The notes under the pieces: generated by a model
The model's database searches: none
Told to the model about the DNA's origin: nothing
The model's input: the letters and a program-made list of their open reading frames with translations, nothing else
Translations under genes and position numbers: made by a program
Part shown: one piece after another, positions 52,619 through 60,152 of the stretch
Layout: each line of letters opens with the position of its first letter
Position numbering within the stretch: position 1 is the first letter of the stretch
NCBI GenBank assembly: GCA_038320885.1
Contig: JBBQER010000002.1
Location: 1 to 64,000 of the forward strand
Direction: 5' to 3'
DNA length: 64,000 nt
DNA from: JBBQER01 sp038320885
GTDB lineage: Bacteria > Actinomycetota > Acidimicrobiia > IMCC26256 > PALSA-610

Positions 52619-52656
52619 GATGCGCCCCCCGGGCACAAGTCCCAGGGGAACGCATC
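52619..52656 (-). promoter_or_regulatory. Conserved leader hairpin of small gene A
   Basis: In the minus-strand RNA, GATGCGUUCCCC pairs with GGGGGGCGCAUC through two G-U pairs, then one mismatch and two more pairs. The flanks UGAAGCAUUCC before and CUCGAGG after are shared with the leader at 53048. The G-U in place of A-U pairs keeps the stem, which argues for selection on RNA structure. Confidence 0.62.
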
Positions 52657-52784
52657 ATTTGGGGAATGCTTCAATACAGAGTATGACAGGAATCACTTCA
52701 GTGAACAATAAGCAACATCAACAACACTGACCACAGAAGGTAGTGATCTGGACCCGAGGAGCGGGCAACGAGGATGAACCCCGA

Positions 52785-53033
52785 TCATGCGGTTTCGTGG
52801 ATGGCGTCCGCGAGTTTCTTTACCGAATAGTGCACGGTCGAAACATGGAGATCATCGGCCCTTCGCAATGGGGCACTCTGCTCGTATTCGGCCGCGCAGA
52901 AAGTCCGAAGTACGTTCGCGTTCTCGACGCTTTCCATACGCCGCGTCACGAGGCGAACCGCTTCGCCGACTGGGATTCCCATCCGCTGGGCCAGCGTGAC
53001 CAGGTCGTGGGCGTTGGATGTGTGTGGTGTCAT
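52785..53033 (-). CDS. Small protein B, paralogue of 52425 gene
   Basis: An 82-residue protein starting MTPHTSNAHDLVTLAQRMGI. It shares the N-terminal helix pair with small protein A, then continues into a unique stretch with one cysteine (LRTFCAAEYEQ) and a final helix VHYSVKKLADAIHE. ATG 53033 is chosen because the paralogue starts at the same point and the CTCGAGG ribosome-binding context is conserved. Its promoter carries the direct repeat shared with the beta-helix genes. Confidence 0.62.
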   Translation of the reverse strand: MTPHTSNAHDLVTLAQRMGIPVGEAVRLVTRRMESVENANVLRTFCAAEYEQSAPLRRADDLHVSTVHYSVKKLADAIHETA

Positions 53034-53047
53034 CGTGCCTCGAGGGT

Positions 53048-53084
53048 GATGCGTCCCCTGAGCGGATTGCCCAGGGGACGCATC
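53048..53084 (-). promoter_or_regulatory. Conserved leader hairpin of small gene B
   Basis: GATGCGTCCCCTG and CAGGGGACGCATC form a perfect 13-bp stem with an 11-base loop, 15 bases upstream of ATG 53033. The preceding GCAUCC-CGA-GGAUGC can form an alternative stem that uses the first bases of this one, so two mutually exclusive folds exist. Confidence 0.66.
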
Positions 53085-53104
53085 CTCGGGATGCTTCACC
53101 ACTC

Positions 53105-53136
53105 ACTATGGCGAGATGGACTTTCGCCACACTTTC
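53105..53136 (-). promoter_or_regulatory. SARP-type promoter of small gene B
   Basis: On the minus strand, GAAAGT (53131-53136) and GAAAGT (53120-53125) repeat with an 11-bp period. CATAGT (53105-53110) follows nine bases later at the -10 position. The same layout occurs at 56044-56076 and 58926-58958. Confidence 0.66.
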
Positions 53137-53148
53137 AAATCAAACAAC

Positions 53149-53164
53149 AGGCGTTACAACGCCT
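53149..53164 (-). terminator. Hairpin plus T-rich tail after beta-helix protein 1
   Basis: AGGCGTT-GT-AACGCCT in minus orientation, starting ten bases after the TAA at 53175 and followed by GTTGTTTGATTTG, a fair intrinsic terminator. Confidence 0.65.
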
Positions 53165-53174
53165 CTCCTGCGCG

Positions 53175-53780
53175 TTATGCGTTGATCGCGGCGGACGGGT
53201 TCGATGCCGGTCCCGTGCCCCGACTGTTCGTTGCGGTGACCGTGCACTGGTAGCTCCTCCCGGGCGTCAGCGCGGTGACCGTGATCGGACTCGCAGTTCC
53301 GGTCTTGGTCTTCGTCACACCACCGTTCGACGATGCACACGTCGCGCTGAAGCTCGTGATCGGAGCCCCGTTGCTCATCGGTGCTGCGAACGCAACCCGC
53401 AACGAGCCCGAGGCCGGCCTGGTCACCGTCGGGGTCCCGGGCTGTCCCGGAGCACCCGCGATCATCGCCGGGCTCTTCGCCGACGCCGGACCGAAGCCCA
53501 CCGCGTTCCGCGCCGCGACCGTGAACTGATATGACGTCCCGTCGGTCAAGCCGGTGATGAACTGAGTCGTCGCCGTCGAGTTGAAGACCTGCGCCGGCTG
53601 CGCGACACCACCCGCGTACGGCACGATCCGGTACCCGGTGATCGCCGAGCCACCATTGCTCGTCGGCGCCCGCCACACCACCTTGGCCCCGTGATCGTTG
53701 TACGGAACCGCAAACGCCGGCGCGGGAGCGGACGGAACCGTCGCCGGACACTGCGCCGCAAGGTTGCTCGACCGCAGGAA
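53175..53780 (-). repeat. Near-identical FN3-encoding duplication, copy 1
   Basis: The last about 600 bp of this gene match the last 600 bp of the 56154 gene almost base for base, with about 16 amino-acid changes in some 190 residues. The matching ends around VPFLRSSNLAAQCPATVPSA. Confidence 0.85.
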
Positions 53781-55949
53781 CGGCACGGTGGTCGCGCTCC
53801 CGGTCACTTGACCGCCGGTCGGACCTGCCGTCGAACCCCACCAGTTGCACGTGGCGTTGACCGTCGTCGCGCCGGTGTTGTTCAAGCTGACCAGGGCATT
53901 TCGATTCGCCGCGAGCGTTGCCGTCGCAGTCCCGGTCTCCTCGACGTACACACCGGTGCCCGGACCGGAGATGTGGTTGTGATGGGCATTCACATGGACC
54001 TCGCCGTCTCCGAAGCCGAACGTGTCGGTCGACACGACCAGCCCGAATCCGCCGGACACGGTGGTAACGGTGTTCGTCGTGAACACCACGGTCGGGATGT
54101 TGCCACCCGCGCAGAAATTCGTTCCGTTGAAGTCGCAGCTCGCGAACGCGGCCAGGGCCGTGTCGCAACCCGAAACCGTGTTGCCGCTGATGGTCGGAAC
54201 CAGGTACGGCACGAACGTCCAGATGCCGTAACCACCGGCGGTGCAGCTCGAGACGGTGTTCCCGCTGATCACATCGGGCGTCCCGCCGCCGTCACCGGCG
54301 TTGTCGGTGTGGACTCCGCTCGCCGACGTCGTGACGACATTGCCCGTGAAGGTCGTGCCGTTCGAGTGGTTCGCCGAGACGCCGTCGCCGGAATTCGAGA
54401 CGTGGTTGCCCGACATCGTGCCGCCGCCACCGAAGTCGAAGATCGCGATCGATGACGTTGAACCGTTCACGTTGTCGACGATGTTGTTGCTGATGGTGAA
54501 CGTTCCTCCACTCGATGCGTAGATACCGCGCAGCCAGACGTTCTTGACGGTCACGTCGTGCACCGAAAGGTTGTTGTACAGACCCGCGAGGTGGTTCGTG
54601 ATGATCCCGTTGCGGGCATCGATGTTGGCGCCGCCGATGTTCTCGGTGCTGGTCAACGTCGGGTTGTCGCCGTCGATCTTGAGGTGATCGATCGTCACGT
54701 TGCTCGACTGCACAAGGAACACGCTGCTCGCGCCGCCACACAGCGAGCCACCGCCGAATCCCCCGCAGTTGGGGTCGGAGACGGCAGGCTGAACGATCGT
54801 GGTCACGCCCGCGCCCATGACCCGAACGCTCTTGGGCACGACCACGTTCTCGCGGTAGGTGCCGGCTGCGACGTTGACGGTGCCGCCGGCTGTGACTGCG
54901 TTGACGCCGCCCTGGATGGTCTTGAGCGGATCGTTGGCCTGGCCAGAGGCGGCGTCGTCACCGGTGGCGCCGTCCACGTAGCAGGTGGTGGTGCAGTTGT
55001 CGTTGGTCGTGAGCTTGACCCCGTCGAAGAGGAAGCCCTGGCCGTTGTTGAGCGGGTCGTTGCCGCCGCCCTCACGCAACTCGAGGTTCCGCACGATACG
55101 GGTCTGGTCGGCCAACGGCCCACCAGTTCCGCCGCCGGACTCGCTGCAGTACCGGTAGTAGTTCTCCCAGCTCGTGCCCGAAGCCACGAGATTGCCGTCG
55201 AGGAGCACGTGAACGATGTCGTTGTTGCCACCGGGCACGAGCTTCATCACGAAACGGAGATTGTGCGGAGTCGAACGCGAGAGGTTCGTCGCGATCTGCG
55301 TCTCGACGAAGTTCCCTGTCACAGGGACGTCGCAGCCGTCGTTCAGGTTGCCTCCGGAGCCGTACGGGGGAGCGTCCTGGACGTCGTCGAAGAACACCTG
55401 CCAGCCCGTTGGCGAGTCCTCGATCCGCACGTAGCTCATCCGGGCGCCATCGCCGCGATCGGGTGAGACCGAAATGTGCAAGCCCGGCTGTTCGGTCGAA
55501 GGTGTGGTCGAGGCAAAGTCGAACGACGCACCGAAGTTGGAACGGAGCGTTCCCGTCGGGAACCCACCAGTGTTCGCACCCGGCTCGCCGGCCGCGTCGG
55601 TCGTCGACTTCGTGTACGTCTGGTCAGCGAAGCTGCCACTCGTGACCGCATCGGAGATCCGGAAACTCTTGGTCCCAAAACTCGCCGGCGCGAACGGGAA
55701 CCCGCTGTTGTCGACAACCGCCTGGTCGAACGAACCCGTGCTCGCCCAGCCGTCCTGACCGTTCACCGAGCCCGTGGCGTACCCCGACTCGAACGTGATC
55801 GGACCCACCGTGTCCGCAGCAGCACCCGTCGCCGACAACGCGACCGCGCCAACCGCCCCACCGGTCACCAAACCCGCGCTCGCGAGCAAGGCAACAACAC
55901 GACGAAGCCCTCCCAAGCGCGCCGACTTCCGAACGTCCTTCGTCCTCAT
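53175..55949 (-). CDS. Secreted beta-helix/FN3 protein 1
   Basis: A 924-residue exported protein. MRTKDVRKSARLGGLRRVVA starts a long signal peptide ending near ATGAAADT. About residues 45-300 form a lectin-like beta-sandwich (FESGYATGSVNGQDGW, GWQVFFDDVQDA). CYVDGATGDDAASGQANDPLKTIQ opens a right-handed parallel beta-helix with many SGNxV turns (about 320-700). Two FN3 domains close it (YNDHGAKVVWRAP, FNSTATTQFITGL). It is likely a surface adhesin or polysaccharide-binding protein. It is duplicated in the gene at 56154. Confidence 0.85.
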   Translation of the reverse strand: MRTKDVRKSARLGGLRRVVALLASAGLVTGGAVGAVALSATGAAADTVGPITFESGYATGSVNGQDGWASTGSFDQAVVDNSGFPFAPASFGTKSFRISDAVTSGSFADQTYTKSTTDAAGEPGANTGGFPTGTLRSNFGASFDFASTTPSTEQPGLHISVSPDRGDGARMSYVRIEDSPTGWQVFFDDVQDAPPYGSGGNLNDGCDVPVTGNFVETQIATNLSRSTPHNLRFVMKLVPGGNNDIVHVLLDGNLVASGTSWENYYRYCSESGGGTGGPLADQTRIVRNLELREGGGNDPLNNGQGFLFDGVKLTTNDNCTTTCYVDGATGDDAASGQANDPLKTIQGGVNAVTAGGTVNVAAGTYRENVVVPKSVRVMGAGVTTIVQPAVSDPNCGGFGGGSLCGGASSVFLVQSSNVTIDHLKIDGDNPTLTSTENIGGANIDARNGIITNHLAGLYNNLSVHDVTVKNVWLRGIYASSGGTFTISNNIVDNVNGSTSSIAIFDFGGGGTMSGNHVSNSGDGVSANHSNGTTFTGNVVTTSASGVHTDNAGDGGGTPDVISGNTVSSCTAGGYGIWTFVPYLVPTISGNTVSGCDTALAAFASCDFNGTNFCAGGNIPTVVFTTNTVTTVSGGFGLVVSTDTFGFGDGEVHVNAHHNHISGPGTGVYVEETGTATATLAANRNALVSLNNTGATTVNATCNWWGSTAGPTGGQVTGSATTVPFLRSSNLAAQCPATVPSAPAPAFAVPYNDHGAKVVWRAPTSNGGSAITGYRIVPYAGGVAQPAQVFNSTATTQFITGLTDGTSYQFTVAARNAVGFGPASAKSPAMIAGAPGQPGTPTVTRPASGSLRVAFAAPMSNGAPITSFSATCASSNGGVTKTKTGTASPITVTALTPGRSYQCTVTATNSRGTGPASNPSAAINA

Positions 55950-56043
55950 GGAACACTCCCCCACTTCCGTGTCGGTAGCCGTTCCGCGCCGGTTGAGCAC
56001 CCACGCGCGTCGACCGCGGCCGCCGAATGCGACCAACCCGCGA

Positions 56044-56076
56044 AACCTACCGGCGCGGTGCTTTCGCCAGACTTTC
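56044..56076 (-). promoter_or_regulatory. SARP-type promoter of beta-helix protein 1
   Basis: Minus strand: GAAAGT (56071-56076), five bases, GAAAGC (56060-56065), ten bases, then TAGGTT (56044-56049) as -10. The coding ATG is 94 bases further on. Confidence 0.7.
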
Positions 56077-56116
56077 GTGGGAACGCAAACGCTCGCAGTG
56101 AGCCAACCGCGTCCGC

Positions 56117-56143
56117 GTCCCCCGGGCTGAGTGCCCGGGGGAC
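56117..56143 (-). terminator. 11-bp hairpin after beta-helix protein 2
   Basis: GTCCCCCGGGC and GCCCGGGGGAC pair perfectly around a five-base loop, ten bases after the stop at 56154. It separates this unit from the promoter of beta-helix protein 1. Confidence 0.7.
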
Positions 56144-56153
56144 ATTTGGGCAC

Positions 56154-56760
56154 TTATGCGGTGATCGCGGGGGACGGGTCCGACACCGGTCCCGTGCCCC
56201 GACTGTTCGTGGCCTTGACCGTGCACCGGTAGCTCCTGCCAGGCGTCAGCCCGGTGACCGTGATCGGACTGGCGGTTCCGGTCTTGTTCTGCGTCACACC
56301 ACCGTTCGACGACGCGCACGTGGCGGTGAAGCTCGTGATCGCAGCCCCGTTGGCCATTGGCTTCGCGAACGCGACCCGCAACGAGCCCGAGGCCGGCCGG
56401 GTCACCGTCGGGGTCCCGGGCTGTCCCGGAGCACCCGCGATCATCGCCGGGCTCTTCGCCGACGCCGGACCGAAGCCCACCGCGTTCCGTGCCGCGACCG
56501 TGAACTGGTACGACGACCCGTCGGTCAAGCCGGTGATGAACTGCGTCGTCGCCGTCGAGTTGAACACCTGCGCCGGCTGCGCGACCCCCGCCACGTACGG
56601 CACGATCCGATACCCGGTGATCGCCGAGCCACCATTGCTCGTCGGCGCCCGCCACACCACCTTGGCCCCGTGATCGTTGTACGGAACCGCAAACGCGGGC
56701 GCCGGAGCGGACGGAACCGTCGCCGGACACTGCGCCGCGAGATTGCTCGACCGCAGGAAC
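56154..56760 (-). repeat. Near-identical FN3-encoding duplication, copy 2
   Basis: Partner of the repeat at 53175-53780. The 5' ends of the two genes (signal peptide codons and about 40 bp around the start) also match, whereas the middles do not. Confidence 0.85.
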
Positions 56761-58829
56761 GGCGTTGTCGTGACGGTCCCTTCTGTCTGTGCCGGAGCCG
56801 GTCCCGAAGTCTGACCCCACCAGTTGCACGTCCCGTCGAGGGTTCCGACGGTGCCAGTCGCCACCGAGATACCGGCCGAGGTGTTGCTGGTCGCAATGTT
56901 GTTGCGGATCACCTTGAAGTTGCCGTTCGAGATGTCGGCCGGGCTGCCGTCGTTGGCAACGCGAACACCGTGGTAACTGTTGCTGAAGGTGTTCCCGGTG
57001 ACCGTCACCGGCCCCACGAAGTTCGGCTGCGCGAACGTCCGGATCCCCGAGCCGCGGTTCCCGCTCGACATGGGCGTGTCGTTGTGGATGTTGTCGAACA
57101 GGTTGCCGCTGATGGACAGATTGCCGAGCGTGTCGGCCAGCAAGATCCCGTACTGGTGAATGTCCGAGAACGTGTTGCCCGAGACGGTGCCGCTGACGGT
57201 GTTGAGGTTGATCGCCGGCACACCGTCTTGGTCGGTGAGCTGGGAGAACGTGTTCCCCGTGATCGTCACGACGGCTTGCGCTCCGCCCGTAGTGCCCCAC
57301 GGCGCGATGACACCGGTACCGGGTGAGCCGGTCTGACCGATGGCCGTGAACTTGTTGTTGGTGAAGGTCGACGTCGCTGCGCTGTCGTCGAAGACGAGCG
57401 AGTTCACGTAGGTGGAGTTATCGACCAGGTTGTTCTTGAAGGTCAGGTGGTTCGAGGCCGCGAGCGAGAGCACCAAGCCACCGTTCTGCTCGGTGCCCGC
57501 GAATTGCGCCCGGAAGCCGTCAATCGTGACCTGGTTCGGCGTCGTGATGTTGAAAATGGAGCCGGGTTCCGATGCGATCAGCTTGACCAAACTCTCGGGG
57601 CCGCGTGCGGCAGTGCCCGCGACGCCGGCGTTCGCACCCCGCAACGTGAGGGCATGACCGATGGTCAACGCCTCGTCGTAGGTTCCGGGCAGCACCTGGA
57701 CCGTGTCACCCGACAGCGACTTGTTGATCCCGTACCGCTGGATCGTGCTGTAGAGGCCGGCGATGTTGGTGAACGCGCCCGACGCCCAGGTCCGAGCGGC
57801 ACCGCTCGGGCACACGGTCGTGCCCTGCCAGATGAACGACCCGGCATCGAACGTGTTGCCCGCGATCGTGGCGCACCAGTCGGGCGAGATGTAGCCGACA
57901 CCCGGTCCCCCGTCACCCCACACCAGCAGGTGACGCCGGGCGATACTCGAGAACGTGTTGCCGGTGATCGTCGCCGCCCCGACCGGATAGACCAGCCAAG
58001 GCTGTGCTCCTGGGCCCGCGAAGTCCATCGCGTCGTCCATGTTCGAGAACGCGTTGCCGGAGATCACCCGGCCGCTCGTCGGTCCGGTCCAGCCGGCGCC
58101 GCTCGCGACGTAAATCGCCGACTCGTTCTGGTCACCGTCGAAGGTGTTGTCGGTGAAGTGGTAGGTCGTCACCGTGGAGGTGCCGCTGCCGCTCGGGTCG
58201 AAGTGGAAGTCACTGATGTAGATCCCGACGCCACCGGACGTCGTCGACGGCGCGAACGCGGTGTCGGTCACCGTGGAACCGTTGCCCGCGATCTCGACGG
58301 ACTTGGCGATGTCGTTCGGCGTGCCGTTGATCTCGAGACCGCTGATGGTGACGTTGGCGGCCTGGACGAAGATGTTCGACGATCCGAAGGTGGGCTCCGA
58401 CGCCGCGGCCTCCACCACGGGCGCGTTCACGGGCGTGGCGCCTTGCGGAGCGCTCGTGATCGCATTGCCCGCTGCGTCGAGTCCCAAGATCGTCACCGGG
58501 GTCCCGACGAAGATGTTGAAGTTGTTGGCGCCGGTACCGCCGGTATTCGGGTCACGGTTGAGCGCCTGGTCCTGGTTGTAGAGGCCGGGCCACAGGCAGA
58601 CGGTGTTGCCGGAGGTCGCCGCGTCGATACCACCCTGGATGGTCGTAATCGCACTCTGGACCGCGTTCGCGTCGACGATGACGTCGCACGCCGGCGCGGC
58701 GCCCGCACTCGCCGAACCGATCACGAGTCCCGCCGCGCCTCCGCCGACCAGGCATGCGCTCGCGAGCAGGGCAACCAAACGATGAAGCCCTCCCAAGCGC
58801 GCCGACTTCCGAACGTCCTTCGTCCTCAT
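56154..58829 (-). CDS. Secreted beta-helix/FN3 protein 2
   Basis: An 891-residue exported protein. The signal region MRTKDVRKSARLGGLHRLVA is nearly that of protein 1. The mature part begins APACDVIVDANAVQSAITTI and goes straight into a right-handed beta-helix with repeated ITGNTFS turns (about 55-700), without the lectin-like domain. It ends in two FN3 domains almost identical to those of protein 1. The repeated NTFS turns and secretion suggest carbohydrate binding or lyase-like use, but no catalytic residues are evident. Confidence 0.85.
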   Translation of the reverse strand: MRTKDVRKSARLGGLHRLVALLASACLVGGGAAGLVIGSASAGAAPACDVIVDANAVQSAITTIQGGIDAATSGNTVCLWPGLYNQDQALNRDPNTGGTGANNFNIFVGTPVTILGLDAAGNAITSAPQGATPVNAPVVEAAASEPTFGSSNIFVQAANVTISGLEINGTPNDIAKSVEIAGNGSTVTDTAFAPSTTSGGVGIYISDFHFDPSGSGTSTVTTYHFTDNTFDGDQNESAIYVASGAGWTGPTSGRVISGNAFSNMDDAMDFAGPGAQPWLVYPVGAATITGNTFSSIARRHLLVWGDGGPGVGYISPDWCATIAGNTFDAGSFIWQGTTVCPSGAARTWASGAFTNIAGLYSTIQRYGINKSLSGDTVQVLPGTYDEALTIGHALTLRGANAGVAGTAARGPESLVKLIASEPGSIFNITTPNQVTIDGFRAQFAGTEQNGGLVLSLAASNHLTFKNNLVDNSTYVNSLVFDDSAATSTFTNNKFTAIGQTGSPGTGVIAPWGTTGGAQAVVTITGNTFSQLTDQDGVPAINLNTVSGTVSGNTFSDIHQYGILLADTLGNLSISGNLFDNIHNDTPMSSGNRGSGIRTFAQPNFVGPVTVTGNTFSNSYHGVRVANDGSPADISNGNFKVIRNNIATSNTSAGISVATGTVGTLDGTCNWWGQTSGPAPAQTEGTVTTTPFLRSSNLAAQCPATVPSAPAPAFAVPYNDHGAKVVWRAPTSNGGSAITGYRIVPYVAGVAQPAQVFNSTATTQFITGLTDGSSYQFTVAARNAVGFGPASAKSPAMIAGAPGQPGTPTVTRPASGSLRVAFAKPMANGAAITSFTATCASSNGGVTQNKTGTASPITVTGLTPGRSYRCTVKATNSRGTGPVSDPSPAITA

Positions 58830-58925
58830 AGCACTCTCCCCACTTCGGTCTCAGAGGTCGTTCCGCTTGGGTTGAAGATCCCACGCGCGTCGACCGGCGG
58901 TCACAGAAGTGCGACCAACGCGCGG

Positions 58926-58958
58926 AACATACCCAGTGCACGCTTTCGTGTCACTTTC
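58926..58958 (-). promoter_or_regulatory. SARP-type promoter of beta-helix protein 2
   Basis: Minus strand: GAAAGT (58953-58958), five bases, GAAAGC (58942-58947), ten bases, then TATGTT (58926-58931) as -10. The five spacer bases differ from the other two sites while the repeats are kept. Confidence 0.7.
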
Positions 58959-59024
58959 GCGTCCGCGAAAAGCGCGCAAATCCGGCACAAACCGTCAGGA
59001 GATCGGCCGGCAGGAGATCGGCCG

Positions 59025-59891
59025 TCAGCAGATCGTCAACCCGGCCCGTAGTGACCGTTGGTCCACGTCGATCGCTTCTTCGTGGTCGGCGATCACCACA
59101 TCGGCGTGGTCGATCGCCGTTCGGCGATCGCGGAGGAGTTCGGGGTCGCCCCTCAGGATGCGACTGTGGAGCCGTTGCAGGTCTTCGTGCGGATCGACAC
59201 CGAAGTCGGTGAGCAGGAGCCGCCGCAGATCCTCGTACGCCGCGAGCGCCTCGATCTGGCGACCGCCTCGATACAACGCGGTCATCTGATGCGCGCGGAG
59301 GCGCTCTCTCCACGGATTCGCCGCGATGATCGATTCAATATCGGGCAGCAACTCGAGATGACGTCCGCAGCGCAGATAGGCAGCATTGCGCGACTCGATC
59401 AGCCCGAGATGGAACTCTCGCAAGCGGCGGGCGGTTACGTCATAGAACGGAAAGTTCGCGACGTCGGCGAGCGGCTCACCGCTCCAGCACCCGAGTGCGC
59501 GGTCGAACTCCACAGCCGCGCGCTTGGCATCGCCATGACCGAGTGCGCTCCGCGCCGCGACTGCGGATGCCTCTGCCCGCGAGAGGTCGAGCTCGTCGGG
59601 CTGCAGCTCCATCCGGTAGCCCCCCGACTCACTCACGATCAAGGGCGCGACATCTTCGAGCGCGCGGCGCAGTCGACAGACCACGATGTGCAGCGCGGAC
59701 TCCGGATGTTGCGGTGGTGTCTCGCCCCAGATGCCGTCGATCAAGTTCGACGAGCTCACGGTGCGATTGACATCGAGCAGGAGCCGGGCCAGCAGCGCGC
59801 GTTGGCGGGGGGCGGCGATCTTCACGACACGCGTCCCGACCTTGACGCCGACAGGCCCGAGGACGCTGCACCGAAGGGGCTGGTCGATCAT
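59025..59891 (-). CDS. Small SARP (BTAD) family transcriptional activator
   Basis: A 288-residue protein, the size of a stand-alone SARP. Residues 1-95 are an OmpR-like winged helix (SVLGPVGVKVGTRVVKIAAP, LIDGIWGETPPQHPESALHIVVCRLRRAL). Residues 96-245 are the bacterial transcriptional activation domain (RALGCWSGEPLADVANFPF, RERLRAHQMTALYRGGRQIEALAAYEDLRRLL). The end SRILRGDPELL is also typical. ATG 59891 follows GGAGGA. It is the obvious candidate to bind the 11-bp-spaced repeats of the three neighbouring promoters. Confidence 0.9.
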   Translation of the reverse strand: MIDQPLRCSVLGPVGVKVGTRVVKIAAPRQRALLARLLLDVNRTVSSSNLIDGIWGETPPQHPESALHIVVCRLRRALEDVAPLIVSESGGYRMELQPDELDLSRAEASAVAARSALGHGDAKRAAVEFDRALGCWSGEPLADVANFPFYDVTARRLREFHLGLIESRNAAYLRCGRHLELLPDIESIIAANPWRERLRAHQMTALYRGGRQIEALAAYEDLRRLLLTDFGVDPHEDLQRLHSRILRGDPELLRDRRTAIDHADVVIADHEEAIDVDQRSLRAGLTIC

Positions 59892-59931
59892 GAGTTGATT
59901 CCTCCGCGCCCCCGCTGAGCACTTCGGCAGC

Positions 59932-59960
59932 ATTGTAGAACCTATTACGCGACATTCACA
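59932..59960 (-). promoter_or_regulatory. Sigma-70-like promoter of the SARP gene
   Basis: Minus strand: TGTGAA (59955-59960) as -35, 17 bases, TACAAT (59932-59937) as -10. It lacks the GAAAGT direct repeat, so the SARP gene is probably not autoactivated through that box. Confidence 0.55.
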
Positions 59961-60152
59961 GCCCGCGCACACGAAGAAATACCCAAGTGAACGCGTTCGT
60001 CACAGAAAAAATTGGTCGATCTGCTTTCGCGCCCCGAGTCGTCTAACGTCGCGCCACGCGTTTTGGCAGACGGGTCGTCCGTCCGTGTGTCACGATCGAG
60101 TCGGGGGCACGGATTGGCCGCAAGCCATGCAATGCCCATGGAGGGGGCGGAC

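Noticed and set aside
52678..52710. A fourth SARP box upstream of small gene A
   Set aside because: A -10 like TACTCT is present, but the upstream words (GAAGTG and TATTGT) do not match GAAAGT well enough.
52425..53033. Annotating the small paralogues as ANTAR regulators
   Set aside because: Only two of the three helices can be matched and the hairpin loops are not the hexaloops bound by ANTAR proteins. The likeness is kept only as a hypothesis.
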